A program made the translations under genes and the position numbers. From Turbatrix aceti (lineage: Eukaryota > Nematoda > Chromadorea > Rhabditida > Panagrolaimidae): a stretch of 64,000 bases of DNA. Each line of letters starts with the position of its first letter. Within the stretch, counting starts at the first letter, position 1. The notes beneath the pieces are model-generated. The model did not search any database. It was not told the DNA's origin and saw only the letters and a program-made list of their open reading frames with translations. Where the stretch lies: positions 6,386,001 through 6,450,000 of the forward strand of contig OZ017766.1 of NCBI GenBank assembly GCA_963969345.1, given 5' to 3'. Below are positions 33,809 through 44,687 of the stretch, one piece after another.

Positions 33809-36460
33809 TTAAGGATTGTGAACATCGTTTCCAATTACTATGTCTAAATTTTTTTCAGCATTGTTTGATTGAAGATTTTTGGTCTTATTCTGTGATTTGT
33901 GGACACGGAACCTTTCAAGTTCTTTGGTATTGTCCGGTTGAAGATTTGTAGCATTTTTCTTGTCGCCGGTGTTTTCAGTCGAAGAAGTCTGATTAGCGTT
34001 AATGTGTTTTTTCATGGACACAGTGTACGGCAGACGTGCAAAGATTCCTTTGCTAAAGTATCTGTTTGTGATGTTGGATCTCGATTGAGTGAGATTGTGG
34101 CAACTCGGAAGATTTCCGCACGTTTTGCTCTGATGGGGTCGAGAAAAGCGTCGAAGATTACGATTCATGACTTGGCAGTGCTGGCTGTCAGATGGGAGTC
34201 GCACAGAGTATGCGAGTTTTCTCAGAGGCTAAAAATGTTTTTACATGTAAGTATGGACTTTTTTAAAAAGTTTTGTACCTTTGTCAGATTCCGGAACATT
34301 AAAAAATAATAATTTCGTCTTTCAACTTTGTTCAGAGGAAAATTTTTGAAAAACTCGTCAAAAGTCATTTCGGTGGTAATTTCGTTTTCAGCGTCGGCGT
34401 CGACGTTGACAAATTCAACAGATGCAATTTGATCCGATTTTTTGTGAACTGTGGGATTTGAAGTGTGATAAATCTTTGTAGGATCAAAATGCCGATCTGG
34501 GATGGCGATATTGTTAACGATACCGAGGGCCTCCAAAGAAATGGCAACGAGCAATCCCGATCCGTTTTCAGGCTTCAGAGAAACCTTTTTCAAATTTTCA
34601 AAAGCGTTTTCTTCGGCGGATATGTCAACCATAGCCTTGACGCGTGGGACGTAGAGACTACTCGTAAATCGACGGTAGGAAATCTCCTGACGCAGGTAGA
34701 CAGCGAGCGGCCGGGACCAGGGACCGGTGAATCTTGGAAGCGGCAGTTCGTAGCCTTCAGGGAAGATTATGAACTCCGAGCTGAAGCGGTACTTGTTGTA
34801 GCACAGGTTGACGTTGGCGGTGTGCTCCATCCATCCGGCGTGTTTGCCAAAGATTGGGTCGTCGTCTGAAATTGGATAGAATCAACAGTTGTTTTTTTTC
34901 GTTCGCAAACAAACAGGAACGAACATTTTGATAATTTTGTTCGACAAATCGAACGGATGCGAACATTTTTGACTGTGTTCGCGAACGAACACAAATCGAA
35001 CAAATGTTTCTAACTTAAGTGCAAAATAGAATAACTTGTTCCACCGAATAGAAAAACGAAAAATTCAGAAATCCACGTTTTTCCGTTTTGGATAACAGTT
35101 CTAATAATCTTTTTTTGGGATAAATCTGATAAATGTTATTTTCTCTTTTTTTATCAAATTACATCAATTTTGATACCTTTACATTAAATTTGCCTCAATT
35201 TTTGTTCGTTTTATCTGTTCGGAAATTTTTCTTTTGTTTGTGAACATTTTTTTAAACAAATAAATTTTTAAATTAAAATACAACTTTGTTTGAAAACGAA
35301 CACAAACAGAAAAATTTAAAAATTGTTTGCAAACTAACACAAACGAACGCGAACATTTGTCCAACTTTGGTCATCAGAAGCAACTCACTTGGCACTTCAA
35401 AAGCTTGGTCAACGGCGACCAGGTGTTCTTCTTGATAGGCGGCAAGGACATCGGTGAGGGCCTCAGAAATAGGGTCACTCTGCCGCTCGTGAAAGACAAT
35501 TCGATCAATCTGAACCTGCAACGCAAGTTCGAGGTAGGTCATCATAAACCTGCCATCTGTCTTCGACGTCAGCGATTCTGCGTTGCAGGCTACGACTTCT
35601 CTCATAAAAAATTTTGTTTGTGTTTCGTGTACCTGAAAATTTTTTTTATCCGTACAAATAATTTTTTTTAATTACCTTATTAGCAATGTGGATAATAGGA
35701 TCGTCGGCAGCCTGGCAAATTGTAGCCGAACTCGGGGGTGTAGAGCAATGCATGCGATACAGACTAATATTGCAACCCGTCCCGTCTCCCGGAGACACGG
35801 AAATAGGATCGATCCTAAATGCCCTCGGATTGAAAAATAGTTCCCAGCTTGGCGCGGTGTAAACTTGAGTGTCATCCAGGGGTTTATCGGTGAAGAAAAG
35901 AAATCCAATGCCCAGAATTTCTCTTGTTTTTTGCCTGAAAATTATTTTTACAAAATAAATAAAAAAATTTGGTCAAGTAAGAGTTTGCTTGGAAAATGCT
36001 CCTACAACGAAAATTATAATCTAAAATGAAAAACAAAAATAAAAATACGCACGCGGTACTCTTGTCACGAAAATTTGAGATTTCGCTTCGAGACCGCTTG
36101 AACGCATGCGCACTCCCTTGCTGTGGTCTCACAGCGAATGAAATTTTCCAAGCAAACTACAAAAGAACCAAATTTTTTGTTAGACAAAAAAAATTACGTC
36201 AGTGGATTTGAAAGCAAAACTTTGCCAACCGGATAAATATTGAGTCGAGCGTGTCCATTTGCCTCGTAGTACATTTGCCACCATCCAAAAACAAGGATCA
36301 AAATTACCAAAAACAAAAGTCGCCTTCCCTTGTTGAACGAATTCGATGAAGGCCTGGCAAGTCTTTTTAAAATATTGACTAGAAATCGAAAAATAAGTGG
36401 CAACCGAAGTTGAGTGAGGTTATACCGCTGGACAGGTGGAAGCAAGTTTATCAAACGCAT
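33809..36460 (-). CDS. GT92-like protein without the DxD motif, long C-terminal tail
   Basis: Five minus-strand exons (36460-36198, 35934-35676, 35632-35389, 34865-34279, 34228-33809) encode 590 aa. A type II anchor (LLFLVILILVFGWWQMYY) lies at about residues 53-70. The GT92 fold is suggested by CNAESLTSKTDGRFMMTYLE, IDRIVFHERQ and GWMEHTANVNLCYNKYRFSS, which align with the same region of the GT92 gene at 18.5 kb. At the position of its HDVDD the sequence here reads FPEGYEL, so the metal-binding DxD is missing. It may be a non-catalytic relative or a different activity. The last about 140 residues are Asn/Lys/Thr-rich and probably disordered. A TTTTTGCAG acceptor sits one base before the ATG, and a Tc1-like palindrome ends 18 bases upstream of the ATG. 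Intron 3 holds a GTTCG repeat. Confidence 0.78.
34893..35369. repeat. GTTCG-rich hAT-type MITE-like repeat in GT92-like intron 3
   Basis: Many GTTCGCGAACGAACA motifs on both flanks of an AT-rich core. The right end reads as the reverse complement of CAAAGTTGGACAAATGTTCG, matching the end motif of the P450 intron copy. Confidence 0.55.
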
Positions 36461-36478
36461 CCTGCAAAAAAATACATA

Positions 36479-38063
36479 CAGTAGCGCCGAAAAGTTTAAG
36501 TGCAAACATTAATTTGCACCGTGCATTGTTCAAACGTCTTGGTTTAGGCTCAAAATTTTTTTGATAAGCATCCTAGTATATAGCCTTAGTATTGCCAAGT
36601 TTCAGATGGATTCGCTCAAAAATGTATTTTTGGCATATCGATTTATACAATGCGCGCGCCGAAAAGTTTAAGTGCAAGATGCTTTCTTTGCAGTAATAAA
36701 GCGCATTTTTATGTATCATAGTTTTTGTTACGTTTTTATCACTTTGTATCAATGTTTTATTGATTGAGAACATATTTCGCGCAATACATTGATTTTATCG
36801 AGAAAATGAAGATGGCAAAAGCTCATTTCAAAAATACACCCTTCTAGGGAGGTTTCGAAGGCTCTGGACGTCGAGGATTTAGTTTTTTTTATTCCAGCAG
36901 TGCCTAAAATGAAAGCAGTAATTGTCTACACAACGTACAAGAGCAGCCAACCCTCCGTTGACACGAACGGCGGCGATAGAAATTTTTTTTTGATGTTGAG
37001 GTAGAGCCTTGAGTTGACTCAAGTTTATAAAAATGAGAATCGCCAGCAACGCGAAGGTGGTAAAATTAGTCCTGTGGTTCTAAAACAATGCCTACAAGCT
37101 GCCAAATATAAATGACAACAATTCTCCCCTTATCCACTTGTTTCCGCAGAGAACAGGGAGACCGAACTAGATTTTATAACTAAACGTCAACATTGAAAAA
37201 CTGAGCATTTGAAAAAAGTCCCCTGTGGCCACGAAAGTGGAGTGAAACGGTTTTGTTATTATTTTTTGTAGTACGCTGATTGTTTGCAATACAAAAAACC
37301 ATATTCATAATATTTTTTTCCAATCAATTGTCATCTATTCTAAAATTCCGATGTTGTTGTTTTTCGAAGTTACAAGTTTATCGTCCCGTTCTCTGCGGAA
37401 ACAAGTGGATAAGGGGAGAATTGTTGTCATTTATATTTGGCAGCTTGTAGGCATTGTTTTAGAACCACAGGACTAATTTTACCACCTTCGCGTTGCTGGC
37501 GATTCTCATTTTTATAAACTTGAGTCAACTCAAGGCTCTACCTCAACATCAAAAAAAAATTTCTATCGCCGCCGTTCGTGTCAACGGAGGGTTGGCTGCT
37601 CTTGTACGTTGTGTAGACTATTACTGCATTCATTTTAGGCACTGCTGGAATAAAAAAAACTAAATCCTCGACGTCCAGAGCCTTCGAAACCTCCCTAGAA
37701 GGGTGTATTTTTGAAATGAGCTTTTGCCATCTTCATTTTCTCGATAAAATCAATGTATTGCGCGAAATATGTTCTCAATCAATAAAACATTGATACAAAG
37801 TGATAAAAACGTAACAAAAACTATGATACATAAAAATGCGCTTTATTACTGCAAAGAAAGCATCTTGCACTTAAACTTTTCGGCGCGCGCATTGTATAAA
37901 TCGATATGCCAAAAATACATTTTTGAGCGAATCCATCTGAAACTTGGCAATACTAAGGCTATATACTAGGATGCTTATCAAAAAAATTTTGAGCCTAAAC
38001 CAAGACGTTTGAACAATGCACGGTGCAAATTAATGTTTGCACTTAAACTTTTCGGCGCTACTG
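36479..38063. mobile_element. 1585-bp Tc1/mariner-like fold-back element with TA target site
   Basis: Two almost identical 676-bp inverted arms (36479-37154 and 37388-38063) flank a 233-bp loop. The ends are CAGTAGCGCCGAAAAGTTTA and its reverse complement, each bordered by TA (36477-36478, 38064-38065), the Tc1/mariner target duplication; CAGT ends are typical. The end sequence CGCCGAAAAGTTTAAGTGCA is repeated inside each arm (about 36658 and mirrored near 37885), as in the IR/DR layout where transposase binds two sites per end. No transposase open reading frame; the same 66-codon frame in both arms is simply mirrored. Confidence 0.92.
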
Positions 38064-38065
38064 TA

Positions 38066-39251
38066 CATAAATTGTGAGGGTAAAAATCGAAATCCAAATC
38101 GAAATCGAAATCAAGAGACTGTGCGATAATTGTAACAGCAAGCGTGCACCCCACCCTGTTTTGGGTATGTTTTTCGTTTACTATCTCCGCAATCAAAAAT
38201 CTAAAGACGTATTCGTTTTAAAAAACTCAATTGCTCTATTTACCGTTTATTGATTCGAGATAGATACATACATAGTAGGTGACAACACAAGAATGTGTAA
38301 AGTGTAAATTACGAGGATTTGGTAAAAATCCAACCCTTTCACTTACATATTCCCTACTTTCTGTGTTTTATTGAGTGTATCCAGTTTGTTATCTCGTCTA
38401 CATCTCGGTCAAACAGAACTTTGAGTTATTCTTTATGTGGGAGTACGAACGATTGTCAATTGGGGGACCAAATTTTTTTGAGCTAAATAATTGAAAATTT
38501 TGGCTTCAGTCAAAAAATTTGATTTTTGTATAAAAAAAAGTTAATCGGCCGAAGTTCAAATTGTTGACGAATTTGGAAATTTGGATTGAGTTCAAACTTG
38601 AAGGATATCACAATTATAATAGCACTGAAAAAAATGTAAACTTGATCTTGGTTTTTGTCGTTGATCTTTTACGTTGGCTGAATTTTCAACTTCCGTACTT
38701 ACTTTTATCATTGCAAAAAATCGGTTTACTAAAACCACCGTGGAGTGAGTCGAAAATCTCGATTTACAAATTTCTGACCATTTTTTTGCACGTTTCATTT
38801 TTAGAAAATTTATCAGGCCATTTAAAAATTTTTTTGATTTAAACCTAATTTTGAAATTGCAGTGAATCGAAAGTTTCAAAAACTTTACCAAAATTGAATG
38901 ATTTCAAAAGTGCGTTGCGTCCGTCTCCGGGTCGAATTTTAACGAGGAACAATACATACATAAATCCTCAAATCAGTCAATAATACTGAACATCGAATTT
39001 TTTTCTGTTTAGGTCACCAAACTAGTTTTAGTATATCGATGTTTTTACTTTTGCAGAACATTTGTCTCTACTATCCGGAATTTCTTCCTCGACGCATACA
39101 TGCATGCCACTGAAATCTATACTTGCTTTTAAAATTTTCACTGTTCATTTGATTTTACATTTTAGTGAACGATTAGTTATAAAACAGGATTCAGGCGGTT
39201 CGCGCGCTAGAATAGCGTTTTGCTTCGGCATTGTGCGATGCCTAATGCGAC
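38066..39251. other. Intergenic region upstream of C1GALT-like copy C
   Basis: No gene is recognised. A short (GAAATC)n run lies at 38089-38114. The open frames at 38561-38891 have no recognisable motif. Confidence 0.35.
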
Positions 39252-41260
39252 ATGCGGATAACTAGGAGTAACCTAATTCCTGTCTTATTTTGTAGTATTA
39301 CGATCATTTACTACTGCACTGTTATATTTATTTTCAACACATCGCGTGACCTTTCTTCAACCACGGATAATCGAATAATTGTTAACAAGAGTTCCAAAAA
39401 GTTACCGATCATACAAGTCGGTAAGCCGCTGCCTATTTTGAATTCTACCGGCTGGCCCAGTTTGCCGAGGGGTCGGTTGCTCTGTGCCGTGCACACGGCT
39501 GTACCCAGTCATGATACCCTCGCGAGGGCGGCTTACGATCTCTGGTCAACAAAGTGCGATGCAGTGTTGTTTTTTACAAACGGTCCTATCCAATGGGATG
39601 ACGTCAAGGATATTCCCCCGCACGTATATTTTCCTACCTTTAATACACGTAAACATTCTTGGGAAAAGATTATTCATGTTATGAGGTTGGTTTTACTGAT
39701 TCATAATCCAGTTTAAATTATTGATTGCACAAAAAATATTTTTTGTTAAAAAATTATTGTTTGTGTAAATGAGTTTCAGTTTGTAATTCTGTTTTGTTGA
39801 GATTTAAAAAACTGATGTAAACGTATAAGAGCAGCGCGGAGATAAAAAACATGTCAATTTAAAATTTGCGAAAAAAATGCAAAATCAAACAAGTTTCTGT
39901 TGGCTTACAATCCAAAATTTGTAAACAAGCATAAAAATTAGATTTGTGGTTAGTTTTTGGATTTTTGAATTTGTATTTTGAAAAGTTTATTTTCAATTTT
40001 TTTTAGCGACAACTCAAAAATTAAAAAATAATATTAAATTAGATTTTTTTTCAGAACGTTAAATTAAAAAGTTGTGCAAGAAAAACCACAAATTAAAAAA
40101 TCCTATCATTTGTGTAATTTTTTGTTAATTTTTTGAAACATCAAAAAACGTATTTTTGCTTTTCAAAATGATTGATTTTATTCTGGAAAAAAAGAAATTT
40201 TATTAAAAAAGTCAGATAATTTGAGGTTTATAGAATTCAAAAAAAAATCAACAATCCTAAAAAACACTTTTTAGGTACATTTACTACAACACAGGCACGC
40301 AGTTTGACTGGATTCTTCGAGCAGACGATGACGCTTTTGTCTTCGTCGACAACGCCCGAACACTCATAAACCGTCACGACTCCAGCCATCCCTACCTTTT
40401 TGGCTTTCGCTGGAACTTTTTCTCCCCATTTGGCTACGCGGATGGCAGCACGTACATTTTATCAAGAACCACGCTCAAAGCCTTTGTCGACGTGTCTTAT
40501 GACGCTGAAAAATGTCCTGAATTTCACAAAGCTGAAGAAGATCAGGAATTTTCGTTGTGTCTTTCAAAAGTCGGAATCACGCCCGCAGACGCCAGGGATC
40601 CCGATGGCAGAGAACGCTTCTATCAATTTCATCCGACAGAACTTGACTTGAACCGGAACAATTTTCTTAAAGGAATGGCTTATTACAGGTACCTTCCGGT
40701 GAGTTGTTTTTTTTGATAAATCATTTTTACATCGGCGAACAGATTTTTTTTCGCAAACGAACACGAACATTTTTTTAAATTTGTTCAATTAATCGAACAT
40801 TTTTGAATGCTTTTACTAACGAAAATTAAATATTTTTTTATCAAAATTTATTTTTTGCGAGTAGGAAAACGAAAAATTGGGTGTTTTACGTTTTTTGATT
40901 CACATCAATTTTTTTTACAATTCATCCGTCCTAAATTTGGTGAAAGTTATTTGCCATTTTTTTTCAAAAAACATTAATTTCATTTTTTTGAAAAAAAAAT
41001 TAATTTTGACACCGTTTTTTCCCCTTTTGCAGGTGTTTTTTTTCTGTTCGGAAAATTTTATTTTATTCGTGTACGAATGCAAACAAACGCAAACGTTCGC
41101 CCGACCTAAAAATCATGAACTAATAATAATCATGCTTTTTCAGTACCCCGACTACGTTAGTCGCTCAACCGTCAGCATGCATCATCTGGCGGCGTACGAA
41201 ATGTATCTAATAGATTTTCTTGTTTACAAAGTTGTCATTGCCGATGAGTACAGATACTAG
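39252..41260 (+). CDS. GT31 C1GALT1-like galactosyltransferase with membrane anchor, copy C
   Basis: Exons 39252-39685, 40275-40698 and 41144-41260 encode 324 aa. The N-terminus has a type II anchor, LIPVLFCSITIIYYCTVIFIF (shown in the frame from residue 8), and a 50-residue stem, which copies A and B lack. Family motifs: KCDAVLFFTNGPI, FDWILRADDDAFVFVDNART (DxD), YLFGFRWNFF, GYADGSTYILSRTTLKAF and EEDQEFSLCLSKVGITPADA. The first intron sits at the same position and phase as intron 2 of A and B; the A/B intron before GYTDGG is absent and a new one lies before YPDYV. So C is an older paralogue. The Cys in EIGRC of A/B appears shifted (SLCL). Intron 2 holds a GTTCG repeat. It converges on the GT14 gene. 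Confidence 0.88.
40733..41103. repeat. GTTCG-family repeat in C1GALT-like copy C intron 2
   Basis: Left flank GGCGAACAGATTTTTTTTCG and right flank AACGTTCGCCCGACC are inverted versions of each other; the core is AT-rich. Confidence 0.5.
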
Positions 41261-41779
41261 ATGCGTGAAACGGGAAAGAAAATTTTGATATCGATCTTGA
41301 TTGACTGAGTTGAATACATCCGAATTATCTTGAAAAAAAATCGTTTTTCTGGAAAACCTAAAATACTGCAAATCCAGTTTGCACTCTAAAAGAACGGAGC
41401 TTGGACGTGTCTACCTTTGACGTGGATTTCTTGAATTCACTTTCAATTAAACTAGAATTATTTCACGATTCTAATCTGAGACTGAGTGCACGCGTCGTGA
41501 TATACATAAAAACAGGAGCTTGATTTGACTCTGATTTCAACAACAGTGATAAAAAAATCAAAAGCGACCCGGCAATCCAAACGATCATAAATCAAGACAA
41601 TAATGTCTACGAAAGGTTAAAGAAAACCATGGTTTTTGTTTTTTTTTTGTGTTTGTGTAACGTAAAACTCTATTAACTTAACTTTCATCTGATGAAACTT
41701 CACAACCCCAATTTTAAAATCTTCAGACGCCGTCAACACAAAAACCAAATTTCAAAATTTGTATTTCCTTCCAACAAAA
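41261..41779. other. Spacer between convergent glycosyltransferase genes
   Basis: 3' flanks of the C1GALT-like copy C and the GT14 gene. Nothing else recognised. Confidence 0.4.
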
Positions 41780-43304
41780 TCACAGAAAACCTTCAGGATA
41801 GCAATTAAAAGAATTCACACTTTCTCCACTGTTTTTCATCTGATTAAATCGGACGTGAAGCAGGTTTGCGTAGTACTGTTCATCGATGGTAGCAGTTTCA
41901 GGATACAAATGAGTTCTGTTAAAATTCCATTCCGCAACGCATTCAATGGCTCCAAAATCATAAAAAGGGAACATCTTGTTAACAATAATTTCAGGTCGCT
42001 TGGGCAGTGTTGCGAGGTCTCGGGTGCCAAGCACGCAGACAGTGAAGTGGTAAAGATTGCTTTTGCAGGGCGGGTCCGGAAAGCCTTCAACGATGGAGAA
42101 ACGGGTCACAGAACGCACGCTTCTATGAGCATCCAGGCATCGATGCGTGAAGCTACCGGGAATACCGAGGAACGAATTAGAGTTCAATGTTCCAATAAAA
42201 TTCTCATCCATGCCAAAAAATGCTTCTTCTTTTTCGAGTATTTGGATGAGTCTTCGAGGGTCAAATTCCTCCAGCATGTAATCAATGGCCGCGCGTGAAA
42301 AACTCGTTTCAACGTAGGATCTTGCCAACTGCAGCTCAAAAGGATGTCCGTCCGGTCTTTGTTGGAAGTTGCGTTCCGGCCTTTTTTTGAAAAGCTGTAT
42401 AACCGGGAGACTCATATTTTCGCCAGGGGTGTATGTGTTGGGCAATATTGGTACAGCAGAGACGTCGTTTGTGCCGTTAAAAATGTTATAAATCTTTACA
42501 AGTTGGGCGTTTGTCTTAATTTTGATATCGTAGTTCTGAAGCAGAAGCACGTATTTCCATTTTCGGTTCTTGAGCGCTTCCAGACACGTCCAGTAGGCAA
42601 CGGTCATGTTGTGACCCAGTCTTCGGACGTCGGTTTCAAAGTCTGGCACCACAATGTTGTTCGGGAAACACTGAGCGAGTTGGCGTATTTTGATTTTGAA
42701 GAATTCATTCGCCTTGCTGTCGATCAGGAAACAGAATTGGTTTTGTGGCATGAAATCTTGCCGAAACTGGGTTTCTATGTGGTAATAGTTCTAAAAATTT
42801 GCAATAAACATTGATGTTCAAAAATGCAAAAACATACTTCGTGGATAACTCGAGCAAAAGCGATGGGAAAGTCAGCTTCTTCCTTGGTCAAAGGTTTGTC
42901 GGGGTAGTACCCTCGGCTTTTTATAGCTTCACAGGACATGTCAAAGCGATCATCCCATTCAGGGATATGAGGGACTCTGTGAATTGCGTTTTCGTTTGTA
43001 AGCGCGAGAGATTCTTCATCCTCATTGAAAAATGCTGAACATGGCAGCCGAGCTGTGGGATGGTGACGCTTGTATTTGGAAGCATTTGGATTTTCTGAAA
43101 ATAAAAAAATACTAACAAAAAAAATACATATAAAAAAATTTGCATACCAGGTGTTCGTCGGGTGATCCAAGAACAGATCAAAATGATTACAAATATTCTG
43201 GCAAATAGCTTAAAGTAAACAGAATTCAGCTTTTGCAAATAGAAAATCACAACACGTGGTACGTAGTTTCGAATATTCAGACGATTGACCTGCTTAACGC
43301 CCAT
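41780..43304 (-). CDS. GT14 core-2/I-branching-like N-acetylglucosaminyltransferase, copy 1
   Basis: Minus-strand exons 43304-43148, 43094-42838 and 42790-41780 encode 474 aa. Residues about 28-46 (KLFARIFVIILICSWIT) form a type II anchor. The Branch domain begins at FPIAFARVIHENYYHIETQF and QFCFLIDSKANEFFKIKIRQ, continues with YWTCLEALKNRKWKYVLLLQ and NTYTPGE, and ends with a Cys-containing PDPPCKSNLYHFTVCV and FNKMFPFYDFGAIEC-like part. GT14 enzymes add beta-1,6-GlcNAc (core-2 or I branches) or xylose in the Golgi and need no DxD metal. Nematodes carry large GT14 families (gly genes) with mostly unknown acceptors. A paralogue with the same exon-2 and exon-3 lengths lies at 52164-53677. Confidence 0.9.
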
Positions 43305-43861
43305 GTTGCTAAAATGTCACAATACTTTCTTTCTTCAAATCCAGACTGAAAAATTTATCTCATGTCTCTAAACGGGAGGAGAATATGAAAACGTTGTCTG
43401 ATTTTAGCAACCAGTTCTTTTCGTGTCGGTAGGTCAAAAACTCGCTACAATGAGTACGCTGTCTGGTGCACATTAATCAGTGAATTTTGTTCTCTAACAA
43501 CATTATATTAGGAAAATTCAAACAATTTGTTTTTGACTACAACGGATAATTTTAATTTTGAATTATTAAAAAATGTAATGATCGTTTCTAAAAAATCAAA
43601 ACCCAAAACATTTGAAAAAAAGGAGCAAGGTATTTTCATCTTTGACCCAAATATTTAGTCCGAAAACTGATTCCAAACTGGATAAATAACGTATCGTTCC
43701 TGCGCCCATTTGGATCTGAGAAAAAGATATATTTTGTACTGTTGACTTGTACTCTATTTCTTCATTCCTCCTGCTCGGTTACGCGAATCGTTGTCTGATT
43801 CGATCGGCTGAAGAACGTTTTTTTTTTGAAAATACTGTTCTGGACAGTTTGAAAATCAAAG
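43305..43861. other. Divergent promoter region, GT14 and nuclear-receptor-like gene
   Basis: 557 bases between two divergent genes. No further gene or repeat recognised. Confidence 0.4.
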
Positions 43862-44465
43862 ATGGCCTGTCAAGTGTGTGGCGACAAAGCTTATGTTTGT
43901 TTTTTTAACCCTTTATTTATTTTTGTTATAACTAAAAATTATCGTTTCCAGCTACAACTTCGGAGTGCTCACCTGTCATCCGTGCAAATCATTCTTCCGC
44001 CGAAACATTGCCCGGATGAACGATCTGAAGTGTCCCTCCAGAAATCAGTGTAACATAAGCATTGGCACGCGACGCCACTGTCCTGCGTGTCGAATTCAGA
44101 AATGTCTGAAGCTTGGCATGAAAATGAAAGAAATGAAGTTTATATCCGTCTCCAAATCAAGTTCCGAAATAATTTCAAATACTGTGCGGAAACCTGTGCC
44201 AAAACCTTTCAATCCGAGCCAGCATCTTTTTGTCACTGATCAACATCAAAAAGCCGTGATCATGCATATACCATCGTCACCACCACACTTTGCATCTTTG
44301 GATCAGAATGATTTGAATACGCCTATACAGCAATCATTTTTAAAATTTTCAAAACAAAGCTCAAGTTCCGATTTTTTTGAAACCGTAAAGGTTTTGTACG
44401 TGCATCCAAAGCAGATAAATCCTCTACCAAAAAAGCCAACGGAACCCCAACAACCGCTTTTATAA
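43862..44465 (+). CDS. Nuclear-receptor DNA-binding-domain protein, plus-strand copy with defective splice junction
   Basis: The first exon starts ATG at 43862 with MACQVCGDKA; the second lies at 43952-44465 and continues YNFGVLTCHPCKSFFRRNIA, RNQCNISIGTRRHCPACRIQ and KCLKLGMKMKEM. Together this is a two-finger C4 zinc domain (Cys-x2-Cys-x13-Cys-x2-Cys, then Cys-x5-Cys-x9-Cys-x2-Cys). The remaining about 110 residues show no ligand-binding domain. The three related minus-strand genes splice after ...AA|GT with phase 2. Here the corresponding bases read GCTTATGTTTG, and no GT donor gives the phase needed by the TTCCAG acceptor at 43951. Either an unseen splice variant is used or this copy is broken. 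The rest of the frame is intact. Confidence 0.65.
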
Positions 44466-44687
44466 TTGTGACAAGCAAAAAATATGACATTGCTACCCCC
44501 ATCGTTAAACTTAAAAGATTTAAAAATCTAACTACGTGAACTTTTATATTTTCTTGTAATGTTACGCATGATCGTTATAAAAATAACAAATAAATTTTAA
44601 TGTTTGTATGATTACAGCTTTTCTAATATCTAACAAAGCGTGTTCATTTTTTTTGTTTTATAAAAGTGTACAGTATGTGATCGTATG
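44466..44687. other. 3' flank of the plus-strand nuclear-receptor-like gene
   Basis: Contains AATAAA at 44589, a likely polyadenylation signal. Nothing else seen. Confidence 0.3.

Noticed and set aside
35672..35908. 78-codon minus-strand open frame beginning MDFFSSPINPW
   Set aside because: It overlaps exon 2 of the GT92-like gene in another frame; the exon frame is phase-consistent with both neighbours and this one is not.
36573..37969. Identical 66-codon open frames in both arms of the Tc1-like palindrome
   Set aside because: They are mirror images created by the inverted arms, have no transposase motif (no DDE/D region) and are too short.
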